Positions 7,948 to 15,035 of a stretch of 32,632 bases of DNA are shown here, in pieces (position 1 is the first letter of the stretch; each line of letters begins with the position of its first letter). The notes under the pieces are model-generated. The model was given only the letters and a program-made list of their open reading frames with translations. It was not told the origin of the DNA and made no database searches. The stretch spans positions 1-32,632 of the forward strand of contig CAJUIK010000014.1 of assembly GCA_910585875.1 (NCBI GenBank), written 5' to 3'. The position numbers and the translations under genes were made by a program. Source of the DNA: an uncultured Eubacteriales bacterium (GTDB lineage: Bacteria > Bacillota > Clostridia > Oscillospirales > Butyricicoccaceae).

Positions 7948-7986
7948 CTTTTGAAACTCCTCTCTTAAAAACAAACGGCCGGGCCG

Positions 7987-8508
7987 TTAGGGTTTTTTCT
8001 TCAGGGGGGCCAGGAACATGATCATCTGGCGGCCCTCCAGCTTGGGTTCCTTTTCCACGTTGGCGATTTCCTTGCAGGTCTCGGCGAATTTGCGCAGCAA
8101 ATCCAGGCCGATTTGGGTGTGGGCCATCTCGCGGCCCCGGAACCGCACCGTCACCTTCACTTTGTCGCCGCCTGTGAGGAACTTGGCGGCGTTGCGGGCT
8201 TTGACCTCAAAATCATGCACATCGATCTTCGGTGAAAACCGGATCTCTTTGACCTCGACAATGCGCTGGTTTTTCTTGGCCTCTTTTTCTTTTTTGGCCT
8301 GCTCGAAGCGGAACTTGCCGTAGTCCATGATCTTGCAGACAGGGGGGACCGCCTTGGGCGAAATGTTCACCAAGTCGAGCCCTTTTTCCTCAGCGGCTTC
8401 GAGCGCCTTTTGCAGCGGCATTACGCCGAGCTGCTGGCCTTCGCTGTCGATCAGCCGGACTTCCTTATCCCGGATCTCTTCGTTGATTTGATGTTCCATG
8501 ACGCTAAT
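7987..8508 (-). CDS. infC: Translation initiation factor IF-3, probable AUU start
   Basis: The product has both IF-3 domains: the N-terminal EVRLIDSEGQQLGVMPLQKA and VPPVCKIMDYGKFRFEQ, and the C-terminal KEIRFSPKIDVHDFEVKARN and VTVRFRGREMAH. IF-3 checks initiator tRNA and start codon on the 30S subunit. The complete AGGAGGTG Shine-Dalgarno (8516-8523) sits 9 bases before an ATT codon at 8508-8506 but 18 bases before the first ATG (8499). The rare AUU start, known for infC elsewhere and used for autoregulation by start-codon discrimination, therefore fits best (173 residues instead of 170). First gene of the operon; an attenuator hairpin precedes the ribosome-binding site. Confidence 0.93.
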   Translation of the reverse strand: MSVMEHQINEEIRDKEVRLIDSEGQQLGVMPLQKALEAAEEKGLDLVNISPKAVPPVCKIMDYGKFRFEQAKKEKEAKKNQRIVEVKEIRFSPKIDVHDFEVKARNAAKFLTGGDKVKVTVRFRGREMAHTQIGLDLLRKFAETCKEIANVEKEPKLEGRQMIMFLAPLKKKP

Positions 8509-8523
8509 GGCAAAGCACCTCCT

Positions 8524-8603
8524 ATAAAATAAAAAGCTCAGGCGCAGAACAGCCGCCTAAGCACACACAGACGCGCCCCCGCTCCAAAGGAGCCAGACGG
8601 CGC
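8524..8603 (-). promoter_or_regulatory. infC leader attenuator (candidate L20-type leader)
   Basis: The transcribed leader (about 8670 to 8509) contains GCGCC/GGCGC enclosing a GCTCC-TTT-GGAGC hairpin (8573-8603). It then has a 9-bp stem GCTTAGGCG/CGCCTGAGC with one G-U pair (8536-8562), immediately followed by TTTTTATTTTAT (8535-8524). The second hairpin is an intrinsic terminator placed just before the infC Shine-Dalgarno, so expression is probably set by premature termination. In Bacillus the equivalent leader is controlled by L20; applying that here is inference. Confidence 0.7.
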
Positions 8604-8676
8604 AGAACGATGTAAACCCTTTCTGAAAAAGCCATGAGGGTGAGGGCGGCTTGCCCTGCTTTGTTTTACCGGAGAC

Positions 8677-8705
8677 AGTATATCAAGAAAATTATTTAAT
8701 GTCAA
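8677..8705 (-). promoter_or_regulatory. Consensus sigma-A promoter of infC-rpmI-rplT
   Basis: On the minus strand there is a -35 TTGACA (8700-8705), a 17-base spacer and a -10 TATACT (8677-8682). It gives a leader of about 160 nt before infC. Confidence 0.85.
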
Positions 8706-8728
8706 CACTTTTTATTTGCGCAGAGACG

Positions 8729-8737
8729 TGGTATACT
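8729..8737 (+). promoter_or_regulatory. Extended -10 promoter of the DUF1292 gene
   Basis: TGG-TATACT is an extended -10 element on the plus strand, about 57 bases before the DUF1292 start. It is divergent from the infC promoter, with the two -10 boxes about 50 bases apart. The -35 is poor (TTTTTA). Confidence 0.5.
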
Positions 8738-8794
8738 AAGCTCATCAAAAAAATCTTGGAGTCGACCGGTTTCCCGGCGGCGAGGAGCGCGGCC

Positions 8795-9127
8795 ATGAGC
8801 GAACTGAGAGAAAACCAAAATGAATACGGAAACGATATCCTGACGCTGACGGACGACGACGGCAACGCCCTGGAGCTGGAGCATCTGGACACCCTGGAAT
8901 ATCAGGGCGACACGTATATGGCCTTTATCCCGGCGGAGATGTCGGCGGAGGACGAATACGAGCTGATGATCCTGCGGGTGGAGCCCGAAGAAGGAACCGG
9001 CGAGGAGATATTGGCTACCGTTGAAGACGAAGACCTGCTGGAAACCGTCTTCCAGATGTTCTCCGAACGGCTGGAGAATTACTTTGAAGAACAGGAGCAG
9101 GAGGAGCTGAGCCGGGAAGGGTATTAG
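8795..9127 (+). CDS. DUF1292 family small acidic protein
   Basis: This very acidic 110-residue protein has the DUF1292 (YrzB-like) pattern: NDILTLTDDDGNALELEHLD, then YQGDTYMAFIPAE, YELMILRVEPEEG, and a terminal acidic helix with FSERLENYFEEQ. The function of the family is unknown; members occur in nearly all Firmicutes, often near ruvX. Here ruvX lies elsewhere in the window and the gene sits divergent from infC. ATG 8795 has GAGGAG 7 bases upstream; the upstream open frame overlaps the promoter and is not used. Confidence 0.85.
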   Translation: MSELRENQNEYGNDILTLTDDDGNALELEHLDTLEYQGDTYMAFIPAEMSAEDEYELMILRVEPEEGTGEEILATVEDEDLLETVFQMFSERLENYFEEQEQEELSREGY

Positions 9128-9162
9128 ACTCGCCGGTTTGGCCGGAAGATAAATCAAGCTAA

Positions 9163-9374
9163 GCCGCCTTTTTTCTTTTGCGGCGCAGGCGCCGGGCTCT
9201 TTTTAACCCACAAAGTAACGAAACGGGACCGCGTATTTCGCTGCGGATCGCAGGCCTCCCGGCCCCTGTGGGGGCTGGAAGTTGGAAGCACTGAAACAGC
9301 GAAGAGCGGACCCCCCTGCGGAAAGAGCAGGTTACTAACGGGTCCGGCGCCGCCGCAGCAAAAGAAACAGGCGG
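9163..9374. repeat. Roughly 210-bp imperfect palindrome (MITE-like or structured RNA element)
   Basis: The two ends are inverted copies: CCGCCT...CTTTTGC...GGCG...GCGCCGG at 9164-9196 and, on the other strand, from 9374 back to about 9342. Further in, GGGACCGC..TTCGCTG (9226-9243) pairs with GGGTCCGC.CTTCGCTG read on the minus strand from about 9312 back to 9297. The centre is a GCCCC-TGTG-GGGGC hairpin at 9262-9275. The arms are symmetric around position 9269. No coding frame with a ribosome-binding site is seen inside. It fills most of the 480-bp gap between the DUF1292 gene and the CDF gene. Confidence 0.6.
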
Positions 9375-9422
9375 TTTTTTGTTGGAAGTCCATAGGGCTT
9401 GGCGTTGGTTGTTTGATCGCCG

Positions 9423-9469
9423 AGCGCCCGCAGTCGCCGCCCTTTGGGGCCGCTTGCGGGCGCTTTTTT
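9423..9469 (+). terminator. Strong plus-strand intrinsic terminator
   Basis: AGCGCCCGC (9423-9431) pairs perfectly with GCGGGCGCT (9456-9464), with an inner GC-rich stem, and is followed by TTTTTT. It probably ends transcription coming from the DUF1292 gene or from the palindromic element. Confidence 0.8.
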
Positions 9470-9607
9470 GCGCTTTTCCCGGCTCTTTTTCAGATATCAG
9501 AGGCCCCTGTCAATCTCTTTTAGGGATCGCGCCTCGTTCTTGCGGCCCCTCTGAACAAAGAAAAAGCGGAAAAGCCGAGGGAATTTTGCTTCGCGGCAGA
9601 GCTGGAG

Positions 9608-10483
9608 TTATTCCGCCGGATTCACATGGACCAGGCAGTGTTTGACTTCTGGGAATTGGCGCTCAATTTCGTCGTGGACCCGGGAGGCCACGTCGTGGGC
9701 CTGGCGCAAAGGCATATCGCCGTCGCAAGCGATTTCAATATCTACAAAGTACCGGGAGCCGAATTGGCGGGTCTTGATGTCGTCCAGCCCCAACACCCCG
9801 GATTGAGCCAGAATCAGCTCTCGAAGCTGCTCCACTGTCTGCGAGTCTACGGCGCTGTCCAGCATCTTGCCCAGAGAATCCGAGGCAATCTGGAAGGCCG
9901 AGCGCAAAATCAAAGCGCAGATGACCAGGGAGGCTACGGCGTCCAGCCAAGGAAACCCCAGCCGGGCGCCGGCCACGCCGGCCAGCACGCCGCAGGAGGA
10001 AAAGACGTCCGCCCGATAGTTCAGGGCGCTGGCCATCAGCGAATCCGACCGGGCCCGTCGGGCTGCGCGGCGAGTAAAGCGGAACAAAAGCTCCTTGACT
10101 AACACAGAGACGCCGGCGGCGGCCAGCGCCAAGGCGGCGGGCGGCGGCGCCGATTGGCCGCCCGTCAGCTTTTTCAGGGCGGAAAAGCCTACGCCCAGGC
10201 CGGTGACAACGATCATCAGCGCCAGCAGGATGGAAGCCACGCACTCAAAGCGCTCGTGGCCATAGGGGTGGTCTTCGTCCGGCGATTTGCCCGCTAATTT
10301 GACGCCTATCGCCACAATAAACGAGCTCAGCACGTCGCAGGCGGAATCCACGCCGTCGGAAACCAGGGCGGCGGAGTTCCCGATAAAACCGACGGCCAGT
10401 TTCATGACGGCCAGCCCGCCGTTGACGCCGCCGGCCAAGGCGGAAGCCCGATAGGCCAGTTTGGAGTCGGTTTCTCCGCTCAT
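9608..10483 (-). CDS. Cation diffusion facilitator (CDF) transporter, probable Mn/Fe type
   Basis: This 291-residue protein has six predicted membrane helices and a cytoplasmic C-terminal domain ending in HCLVHVNPAE. It contains the CDF signature VSDGVDSACDV in helix 2 and the conserved loop SPDEDHPYGHERFE. CDF proteins export divalent metals by proton antiport. The helix 2 site is D46-x-x-x-D50 rather than H-x-x-x-D, and helix 5 has NYRAD (N-x-x-x-D). This pattern is associated with manganese or iron exporters rather than zinc ones; metal choice is inference. The start is supported by AAGGAGG 7 bases upstream. Confidence 0.9.
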   Translation of the reverse strand: MSGETDSKLAYRASALAGGVNGGLAVMKLAVGFIGNSAALVSDGVDSACDVLSSFIVAIGVKLAGKSPDEDHPYGHERFECVASILLALMIVVTGLGVGFSALKKLTGGQSAPPPAALALAAAGVSVLVKELLFRFTRRAARRARSDSLMASALNYRADVFSSCGVLAGVAGARLGFPWLDAVASLVICALILRSAFQIASDSLGKMLDSAVDSQTVEQLRELILAQSGVLGLDDIKTRQFGSRYFVDIEIACDGDMPLRQAHDVASRVHDEIERQFPEVKHCLVHVNPAE

Positions 10484-10551
10484 CCAAACGCCTCCTTTTT
10501 CCTTTTTATTTGATAAAGATAAAGTTTGAATGGCCCGAAGGCATGGAAATT

Positions 10552-10580
10552 ATCATAACACGACCCGGGAAAACTGTCAA
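10552..10580 (-). promoter_or_regulatory. Sigma-A promoter of the CDF transporter gene
   Basis: On the minus strand there is a -35 TTGACA (10575-10580), a 17-base spacer and a -10 TATGAT (10552-10557). It lies about 70 bases upstream of the start codon. Confidence 0.75.
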
Positions 10581-10714
10581 TTTATCCGCTGGGGAGGGGC
10601 GTGGGTCATTTGCGCTGTAAAAAGCCCCCTGATAGGAAAATTCCCCTCAAAGCGGCGGCGATTCTGCCTTCTGCAGGCGCTTGGTAAAAGCGGAAAAAGA
10701 TTTACATTTTTCAG

Positions 10715-10743
10715 GGGACAGAGAGCCGTTTTTGTGATATACT
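10715..10743 (+). promoter_or_regulatory. Promoter of the 276-residue membrane protein gene
   Basis: There is a -10 TATACT (10738-10743) preceded by TGA (extended -10), with GGGACA (10715-10720) as a partial -35 at 17 bases. It lies about 65 bases before the start codon. Confidence 0.55.
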
Positions 10744-10808
10744 ACTGCTTTAACCATAGGTTTCCCCATGGACGGCCCGGATGGAAAACCGGGGGAGAGG
10801 AGGGCGTT

Positions 10809-11639
10809 ATGCCGCAGGAGCCGCGAAAGGAAGAGAAAGGGCCGGAGAAAAAGGGCCCCGGCAAAAAGCTGGCGGCCGTTTATATCACGCTGGTTTTGCT
10901 GGTGACGGCCGTGATGATCGCCCAGATGTTTAACGGCGATTATTTTAACGTCTTTTTGTGCGGGCTGACGCTGGCCCTCTTTATGGTCCCTTCTTTTGTG
11001 GAGGGCCGGCTGCATATCGACCTGCCGGATACCCTGGAGGCCCTGATCCTGCTGTTTATCTTCGCCGCCGAAATCCTGGGGGAAATCCGGGCCTATTATC
11101 TGCAATTTCCCTATTGGGATACGATGCTGCACACAGTCAGCGGCTTTCTGGTGGCCGCCATCGGCATTTCCCTCATCGATATTCTGAACCGCAGCCAGCG
11201 GGTGGCCCTGAGCCTTTCCCCCTTTTTTGTGGGCCTGTTTGCCTTCTGCTTTTCCATGACGGTGGGAGTGATATGGGAGTTTTTTGAATTCGGCATGGAC
11301 CGCTATTTTGGCATGGATATGCAGAAGGACACCGTGGTCGATCAGGTTTGCTCGGTGAAGCTCAACCCTTCCGGGGAAAATACGCCGGTCGTGGTGGAAG
11401 TTCAGAAGCTGGAGGTCAACGGCCAGGATTGGGATCTGGGCGGTTATCTGGATATCGGCCTCATCGACACCATGAAGGATTTGTTTGTCAATTTTATTGG
11501 CGCGGCGGTTTTTTCCGTCATCGGCGCCTTTTATATTAAAAATAGGGGGAGGGGCGGCTTCGCCCGGCGGTTTATTCCCCGACTGAAGAGGCCCTGGCCG
11601 CCCAGAAAAAGCGGCGATTCGCCGCCGGGGCCCGCTTGA
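10809..11639 (+). CDS. Integral membrane protein, unknown function (DUF2238/YjdF-like features)
   Basis: This 276-residue protein has a Lys/Glu/Gly-rich N-terminal tail, then about five membrane helices (near 20-42, 45-60, 72-90, 108-130, 140-165) and a last one near 240-258. Conserved-looking cores are PYWDTMLHTVSGFLVAAIG and CFSMTVGVIWEFFEFGMD, with His, Trp and acidic residues at membrane borders, reminiscent of DUF2238 (YjdF-like) proteins. Between the last two helices is a polar ~60-residue insertion (QKDTVVDQVCSVK onward). The start is chosen for GAGAGGAGG 5-6 bases upstream. Role unknown. Confidence 0.7.
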   Translation: MPQEPRKEEKGPEKKGPGKKLAAVYITLVLLVTAVMIAQMFNGDYFNVFLCGLTLALFMVPSFVEGRLHIDLPDTLEALILLFIFAAEILGEIRAYYLQFPYWDTMLHTVSGFLVAAIGISLIDILNRSQRVALSLSPFFVGLFAFCFSMTVGVIWEFFEFGMDRYFGMDMQKDTVVDQVCSVKLNPSGENTPVVVEVQKLEVNGQDWDLGGYLDIGLIDTMKDLFVNFIGAAVFSVIGAFYIKNRGRGGFARRFIPRLKRPWPPRKSGDSPPGPA

Positions 11640-11715
11640 GATTTGAAAAAAGTATGCAGCCCCAGCGGCCGGGCTAACAGGCCGCCCAAGAAAGGAGCGG
11701 GAAGAGCAAACCGAT

Positions 11716-12732
11716 ATGAAGACAGAACAAATTCCTTTGAGCCGGAAAGGCGCGGAGCTGGAAGCCTATCTCTGGCGAGACGATAAAAAATTTTCCAATG
11801 CAGCCCGGCGGCAGACGGTGTTGATTATGCCTGGCGGCAGCTATCAGGTCCTCTCGGAGCGAGAGGCCGAGCCTGTGGCTCTGGCTTATCTGGCCGAGGG
11901 CTTCAACGCCTTCGTGCTGCGGTATAGCGTGGGCCGGGGGACAGTTTGGCCTGAGCCTTTGGAAGACGCCCAGGAGGCCCTGGCGCTAATTCGCCAGCGG
12001 GCGGAGCAATGGAACGTAGACCCCCATAAAATCGCCGCGGCGGGCTTTTCCGCCGGCGGGCACCTGGCTGCGGCCTTATCCATTCAGGGGGAGGAGCGGC
12101 CCGACGCTATGATTTTGTGTTACCCTTGCCTGGGCCAGCCCCAGTGCGGTTTGATGGCGATGAACCCTCCGGCCTTGCTGGGAATGGCAGACGGCAAAAC
12201 CCCGCCGGCCTTTTTGTTCGCCACCTTTGAGGATGAGATTGTGCCTGTGACCCACACGCTGGATTTTGCGGCGGAGCTGGCCCGGCTGGAACGGCCGGCG
12301 GAGTGCCACGTCTTTCAGCGGGGCGTTCACGGCCTGTCCTTGGCCCGGGCCCACACCAGCTCGGGCCGCCGGGCCAAGACCAACCCAGACGCCGCCCAGT
12401 GGTTCGATCTGAGCGTCCGCTGGCTTCGCCGCCTCTGGGGCGATTATCCGGCGGAGGCGGCGGATTTCCGCCCTACTGCCCGGCAGGAGGGCCGGTATGG
12501 CGTGGACGTTCTGGGAAGCAGCCTGATGGAGAACCCATGCTGCCTGCGACTGCTTTGCGAGTATTATCCGCTGCTGCGCCGGCGGGAATACGCTTGGTGC
12601 GCCCGGCCTGTGACGGTCCGGGCCATGAACGGCCTTTTGCCCCCGGGCATGGGGCTGACAGAAGAGCGGCTGGAAGAGCTGGACCGGAAACTGGCCCAGA
12701 TTCCGCTGCCCGACCAGAGCCGCGGGCAATAG
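11716..12732 (+). CDS. Alpha/beta hydrolase (acetyl esterase-like) with C-terminal extension
   Basis: The first ~240 residues form an alpha/beta hydrolase: oxyanion loop MPGGSY at 38-43, nucleophile elbow GFSAGG with Ser112, a probable acid Asp173 in FEDEIVP, and His205 in GVHGLSLA. This is the layout of BD-FAE/acetyl-xylan-esterase-like enzymes, which remove acetyl or feruloyl groups from carbohydrates or small esters. The last ~95 residues (from about 244) are an extra segment with no family I recognise. A weak GGGAAGAG lies about 10 bases before the ATG. No signal peptide, so cytoplasmic. Substrate unknown. Confidence 0.8.
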   Translation: MKTEQIPLSRKGAELEAYLWRDDKKFSNAARRQTVLIMPGGSYQVLSEREAEPVALAYLAEGFNAFVLRYSVGRGTVWPEPLEDAQEALALIRQRAEQWNVDPHKIAAAGFSAGGHLAAALSIQGEERPDAMILCYPCLGQPQCGLMAMNPPALLGMADGKTPPAFLFATFEDEIVPVTHTLDFAAELARLERPAECHVFQRGVHGLSLARAHTSSGRRAKTNPDAAQWFDLSVRWLRRLWGDYPAEAADFRPTARQEGRYGVDVLGSSLMENPCCLRLLCEYYPLLRRREYAWCARPVTVRAMNGLLPPGMGLTEERLEELDRKLAQIPLPDQSRGQ

Positions 12733-12789
12733 AAAAAAGGCGGCGCTGGGCTCTCTGTTTGGGCCGGCAGACCGCCGGAGGGGATAACA

Positions 12790-14061
12790 ATGGAACTGAA
12801 CAAAAGCAATATCAAAAAAATTCTAGGCGTCGTCGCTTTTGCCGCCCTGTTTTATACCGGGCTCCAGCAATGGGACCGGGTCTGCGCCTTTGCGGCAAAG
12901 ATCTTTGGCTATCTGTTTCCATTTTTGTTAGGGGGAGGCATCGCCTTCATTCTCAACGTGCCCATGCGGTTTTTGGAAGGGCGGGTTGTGGAGCCGCTGC
13001 TCCGCCGAGGGCCGGACAGGCTGCGCCGGAGCAGCCGGGGCGTCAGCATTGTGCTGGCGCTGGCCTTGGTGGCGGGCGTGCTGTTTTTCGTGGTCTTCCT
13101 GGTGGCGCCCGCCCTGGACGAGACGGCCCAATCTGTAGCCGAAAAGGCGCCTGCCGCTTTCCGCTCTTTGCGGCGGTGGGTCTATAGCCTGCAGGATAAA
13201 TACCCCGAAATCGCAAAAGAAATTCTGTCGATCGATATCGATTGGAGAAGCGTAGGCGAGCAGGTGGGGGGATGGATCAGCGCCGCCGGCGCCCAGGCGC
13301 TCAGCTCCACGGTGGGCATGGCCGCCAGCGTCATTGGCGTATTTGTAAAATTTTTCATCGCGCTGACCTTTGCCCTCTATGTGCTGTCTCAAAAGGAAAA
13401 GTTGGGCCGCCAATGCCGGATGCTGTTTTACGCCTTCCTGCCGGAAAAGGGGGCGGATTGGCTGCTGCGGGTAGGGGGCATGGCCAGCCAGACCTTTGCC
13501 AGGTTTCTCTCTGGCCAGTGCATGGAAGCCTGTATTTTGGGCGCCATGTTCTTTGTGGCGATGACGATCTTCCAATTCAAATATGCGCTGATGATCAGCG
13601 TGCTGATTGCCGTTACGGCGCTGATCCCCATCTTTGGCGCTATGATCGCCCTGGTCGTGGGGGATTTTCTGCTGCTGATTGACGACCCTACACAGGCGTT
13701 TTGGTTTATCATCCTGTTCTTTGCGCTTCAGCAGCTGGAGGAAAATTTGATTTATCCTCGGGTGGTGGGCAATTCAGTGGGCCTGCCCTCCATCTGGGTG
13801 TTGGCGGCGGTCAGCATAGGCGGCAGCGCCATGGGAATCCCGGGGATGCTGCTGTTTATCCCCCTGTGTTCGGTGCTCTATGCTCTGCTGAGGGAGGTCA
13901 CCTATACCCGGCTGGGCCGGCGCTATGGGCCCAAGGCCGCTGTTTTGACTTCAGGCGGCGCTCCGGCGCCGGGCAAGCAGAAGGCTGGGAAAAAACCGGC
14001 GTCGAAATCGCCTGCGCCCCAGAACCATAGAAAAGACGGGGAAGGAGGGGACCGCCCCTGA
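12790..14061 (+). CDS. AI-2E family (YtvI/PerM-like) transporter
   Basis: This 423-residue membrane protein begins with a short basic segment and two helices, then a long soluble loop (about 75-180), then a helical C-terminal half with FFIALTFALYVLSQKEKLG and ALIPIFGAMIALVVGDFLL. The late motif LQQLEENLIYPRVVGNSVGL is diagnostic of the AI-2E/UPF0118 family. Family members include the autoinducer-2 exporter TqsA and Na+/H+ antiporters; the substrate here is unknown. A Lys/Pro-rich tail of ~35 residues follows the last helix. GGAGGGG lies before the ATG. Its stop overlaps the probable start of the next gene (CTGA). Confidence 0.92.
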   Translation: MELNKSNIKKILGVVAFAALFYTGLQQWDRVCAFAAKIFGYLFPFLLGGGIAFILNVPMRFLEGRVVEPLLRRGPDRLRRSSRGVSIVLALALVAGVLFFVVFLVAPALDETAQSVAEKAPAAFRSLRRWVYSLQDKYPEIAKEILSIDIDWRSVGEQVGGWISAAGAQALSSTVGMAASVIGVFVKFFIALTFALYVLSQKEKLGRQCRMLFYAFLPEKGADWLLRVGGMASQTFARFLSGQCMEACILGAMFFVAMTIFQFKYALMISVLIAVTALIPIFGAMIALVVGDFLLLIDDPTQAFWFIILFFALQQLEENLIYPRVVGNSVGLPSIWVLAAVSIGGSAMGIPGMLLFIPLCSVLYALLREVTYTRLGRRYGPKAAVLTSGGAPAPGKQKAGKKPASKSPAPQNHRKDGEGGDRP

Positions 14062-14591
14062 GATGGTTTCGGAAATGCCGCCTCCTGTGGCTGGCGGAGG
14101 GCTTGACGTTGCTTCTGGCCGGCCTGACGACGGCCCTTTATCCAGACGCCGTGCTGCGGGCAGCGTCGATATTCTTGGGCCTGGCGCTGTTGGCGGCCGG
14201 TTTTGTCGAAACCCTGGCCTATCTGATGTTCCGGGGGCGAATGGCTGGTTTGGGCGGCGTGTTGGTCAACGGCGCGATTACCCTGCTGCTGGGGCTCTTA
14301 GTGTTGTTTAACCGGTGGGTCACCGTGGCGGCGCCTGTGCTGTTCAGCGTCTGGATTCTGTTCGCCGGCGTCAATACTGTGGCGCGGGCGCTGGATTTGC
14401 GCCATTTCCAGGTAAAAGGATGGCCGGCCTTTCTGCTGTTGGGCGGGGCTCATATCCTGCTGGGCGCGGCGGCCTTGCTTCAGCCCATGACGGCGGTACG
14501 TATTGTGGGGCTGCTGGCCGGCCTTCAGCTGGCCCTTCGCGGCGCGGACGCCTTGCTCAGCGCTCTGTTTTTTGATTCGTTCTATTTATAA
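14058..14591 (+). CDS. HdeD-like (DUF308) membrane protein, probable CTG start
   Basis: The product has about six short hydrophobic helices with the DUF308 repeat pattern (LRAASIFLGLALLAAGFVE, NGAITLLLGLLVLFNRW, LFSVWILFAGVNTVARAL), as in HdeD-like proteins of unknown role. The only near-standard start, TTG 14103, cuts into the first helix and has a poor site 2-3 bases away. Reading from CTG 14058 gives a positively charged leader MRWFRKCRLLWLAEG before that helix, with AAGGAGG 9 bases upstream, and makes a CTGA overlap with the stop of the AI-2E gene. I therefore prefer CTG (177 residues); this is inference. Confidence 0.75.
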   Translation: MRWFRKCRLLWLAEGLTLLLAGLTTALYPDAVLRAASIFLGLALLAAGFVETLAYLMFRGRMAGLGGVLVNGAITLLLGLLVLFNRWVTVAAPVLFSVWILFAGVNTVARALDLRHFQVKGWPAFLLLGGAHILLGAAALLQPMTAVRIVGLLAGLQLALRGADALLSALFFDSFYL

Positions 14592-14635
14592 AGTTATAAA
14601 GGAAAGCAATCGAATTTGAGAAGGAGGAACCTGAA

Positions 14636-14863
14636 ATGAAATGCAGAAAAAAGAAAAGCTGCCCTCTGTGCAACCCGAAAAACCTGATGATCGCCGGCAT
14701 TTGCGCCGCCGCGGCTGTGGCCGCCGTCCTTATGGCCGCCGCCAGTTATCTGGTTCGCCGCCGGAAAAAGGCCCGTCTGGAGCCTATCATTTTCGAGTCC
14801 CCCGTCCCGCCGGCGGAGAGAAAAGACGCGCCCAAACCGGAAGAGGAGCCCGCGGCGGAATAA
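14636..14863 (+). CDS. Small single-pass membrane protein (75 residues)
   Basis: It starts MKCRKKKSCPLCNPKN (basic, with a C-x-x-C pair), has one Ala-rich membrane helix (about 17-40), then RRRKKAR and an acidic Pro-rich tail ending PEEEPAAE. GAAGGAGG lies 8 bases upstream of the ATG, and it is the last gene before a terminator in the AI-2E/HdeD-like group. I do not know the family. The charge layout suggests the N-terminus may face either side; orientation cannot be fixed from the sequence. Confidence 0.7.
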   Translation: MKCRKKKSCPLCNPKNLMIAGICAAAAVAAVLMAAASYLVRRRKKARLEPIIFESPVPPAERKDAPKPEEEPAAE

Positions 14864-14869
14864 ACGGAC

Positions 14870-14905
14870 AAAATCGGCATGGAATTTCCATGCCGATTTT
14901 GGTTT
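14870..14905 (+). terminator. Terminator after the membrane-protein operon
   Basis: A perfect 13-bp stem AAAATCGGCATGG / CCATGCCGATTTT (14870-14900) has a 5-base loop. The T run is short (TTTTGGTTT). It lies 6 bases after the stop codon. Confidence 0.75.
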
Positions 14906-14951
14906 GGGATGGAGAGGCGCCGTTCGTTCTTTTTGGTGAGCGCGGTTCAAG

Positions 14952-14980
14952 TTGCCCCGTTGGCGGAACTATGGTATAAT
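14952..14980 (+). promoter_or_regulatory. Sigma-A promoter of the flavin-reductase-like gene
   Basis: There is a -35 TTGCCC (14952-14957), a 17-base spacer and a -10 TATAAT (14975-14980). Confidence 0.75.
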
Positions 14981-15035
14981 AAATACAGTTACCGCGCATA
15001 TCTTAAACCGACCGACAACACAGGAGGGATTTTGG

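Larger units (their letters stand above)
10484..10808. other. Intergenic region with divergent promoters
   Basis: This 325-base gap lies between the divergent CDF and membrane-protein genes. It holds the two promoters listed separately. A plus-strand open frame from 10530 runs through both promoters and has no ribosome-binding site, so it is not counted as coding before 10809. Nothing else is evident. Confidence 0.6.

Noticed and set aside
10530..10808. N-terminal extension of the membrane protein gene
   Set aside because: The stretch includes the promoter of the gene and that of the divergent CDF gene, and lacks a ribosome-binding site.
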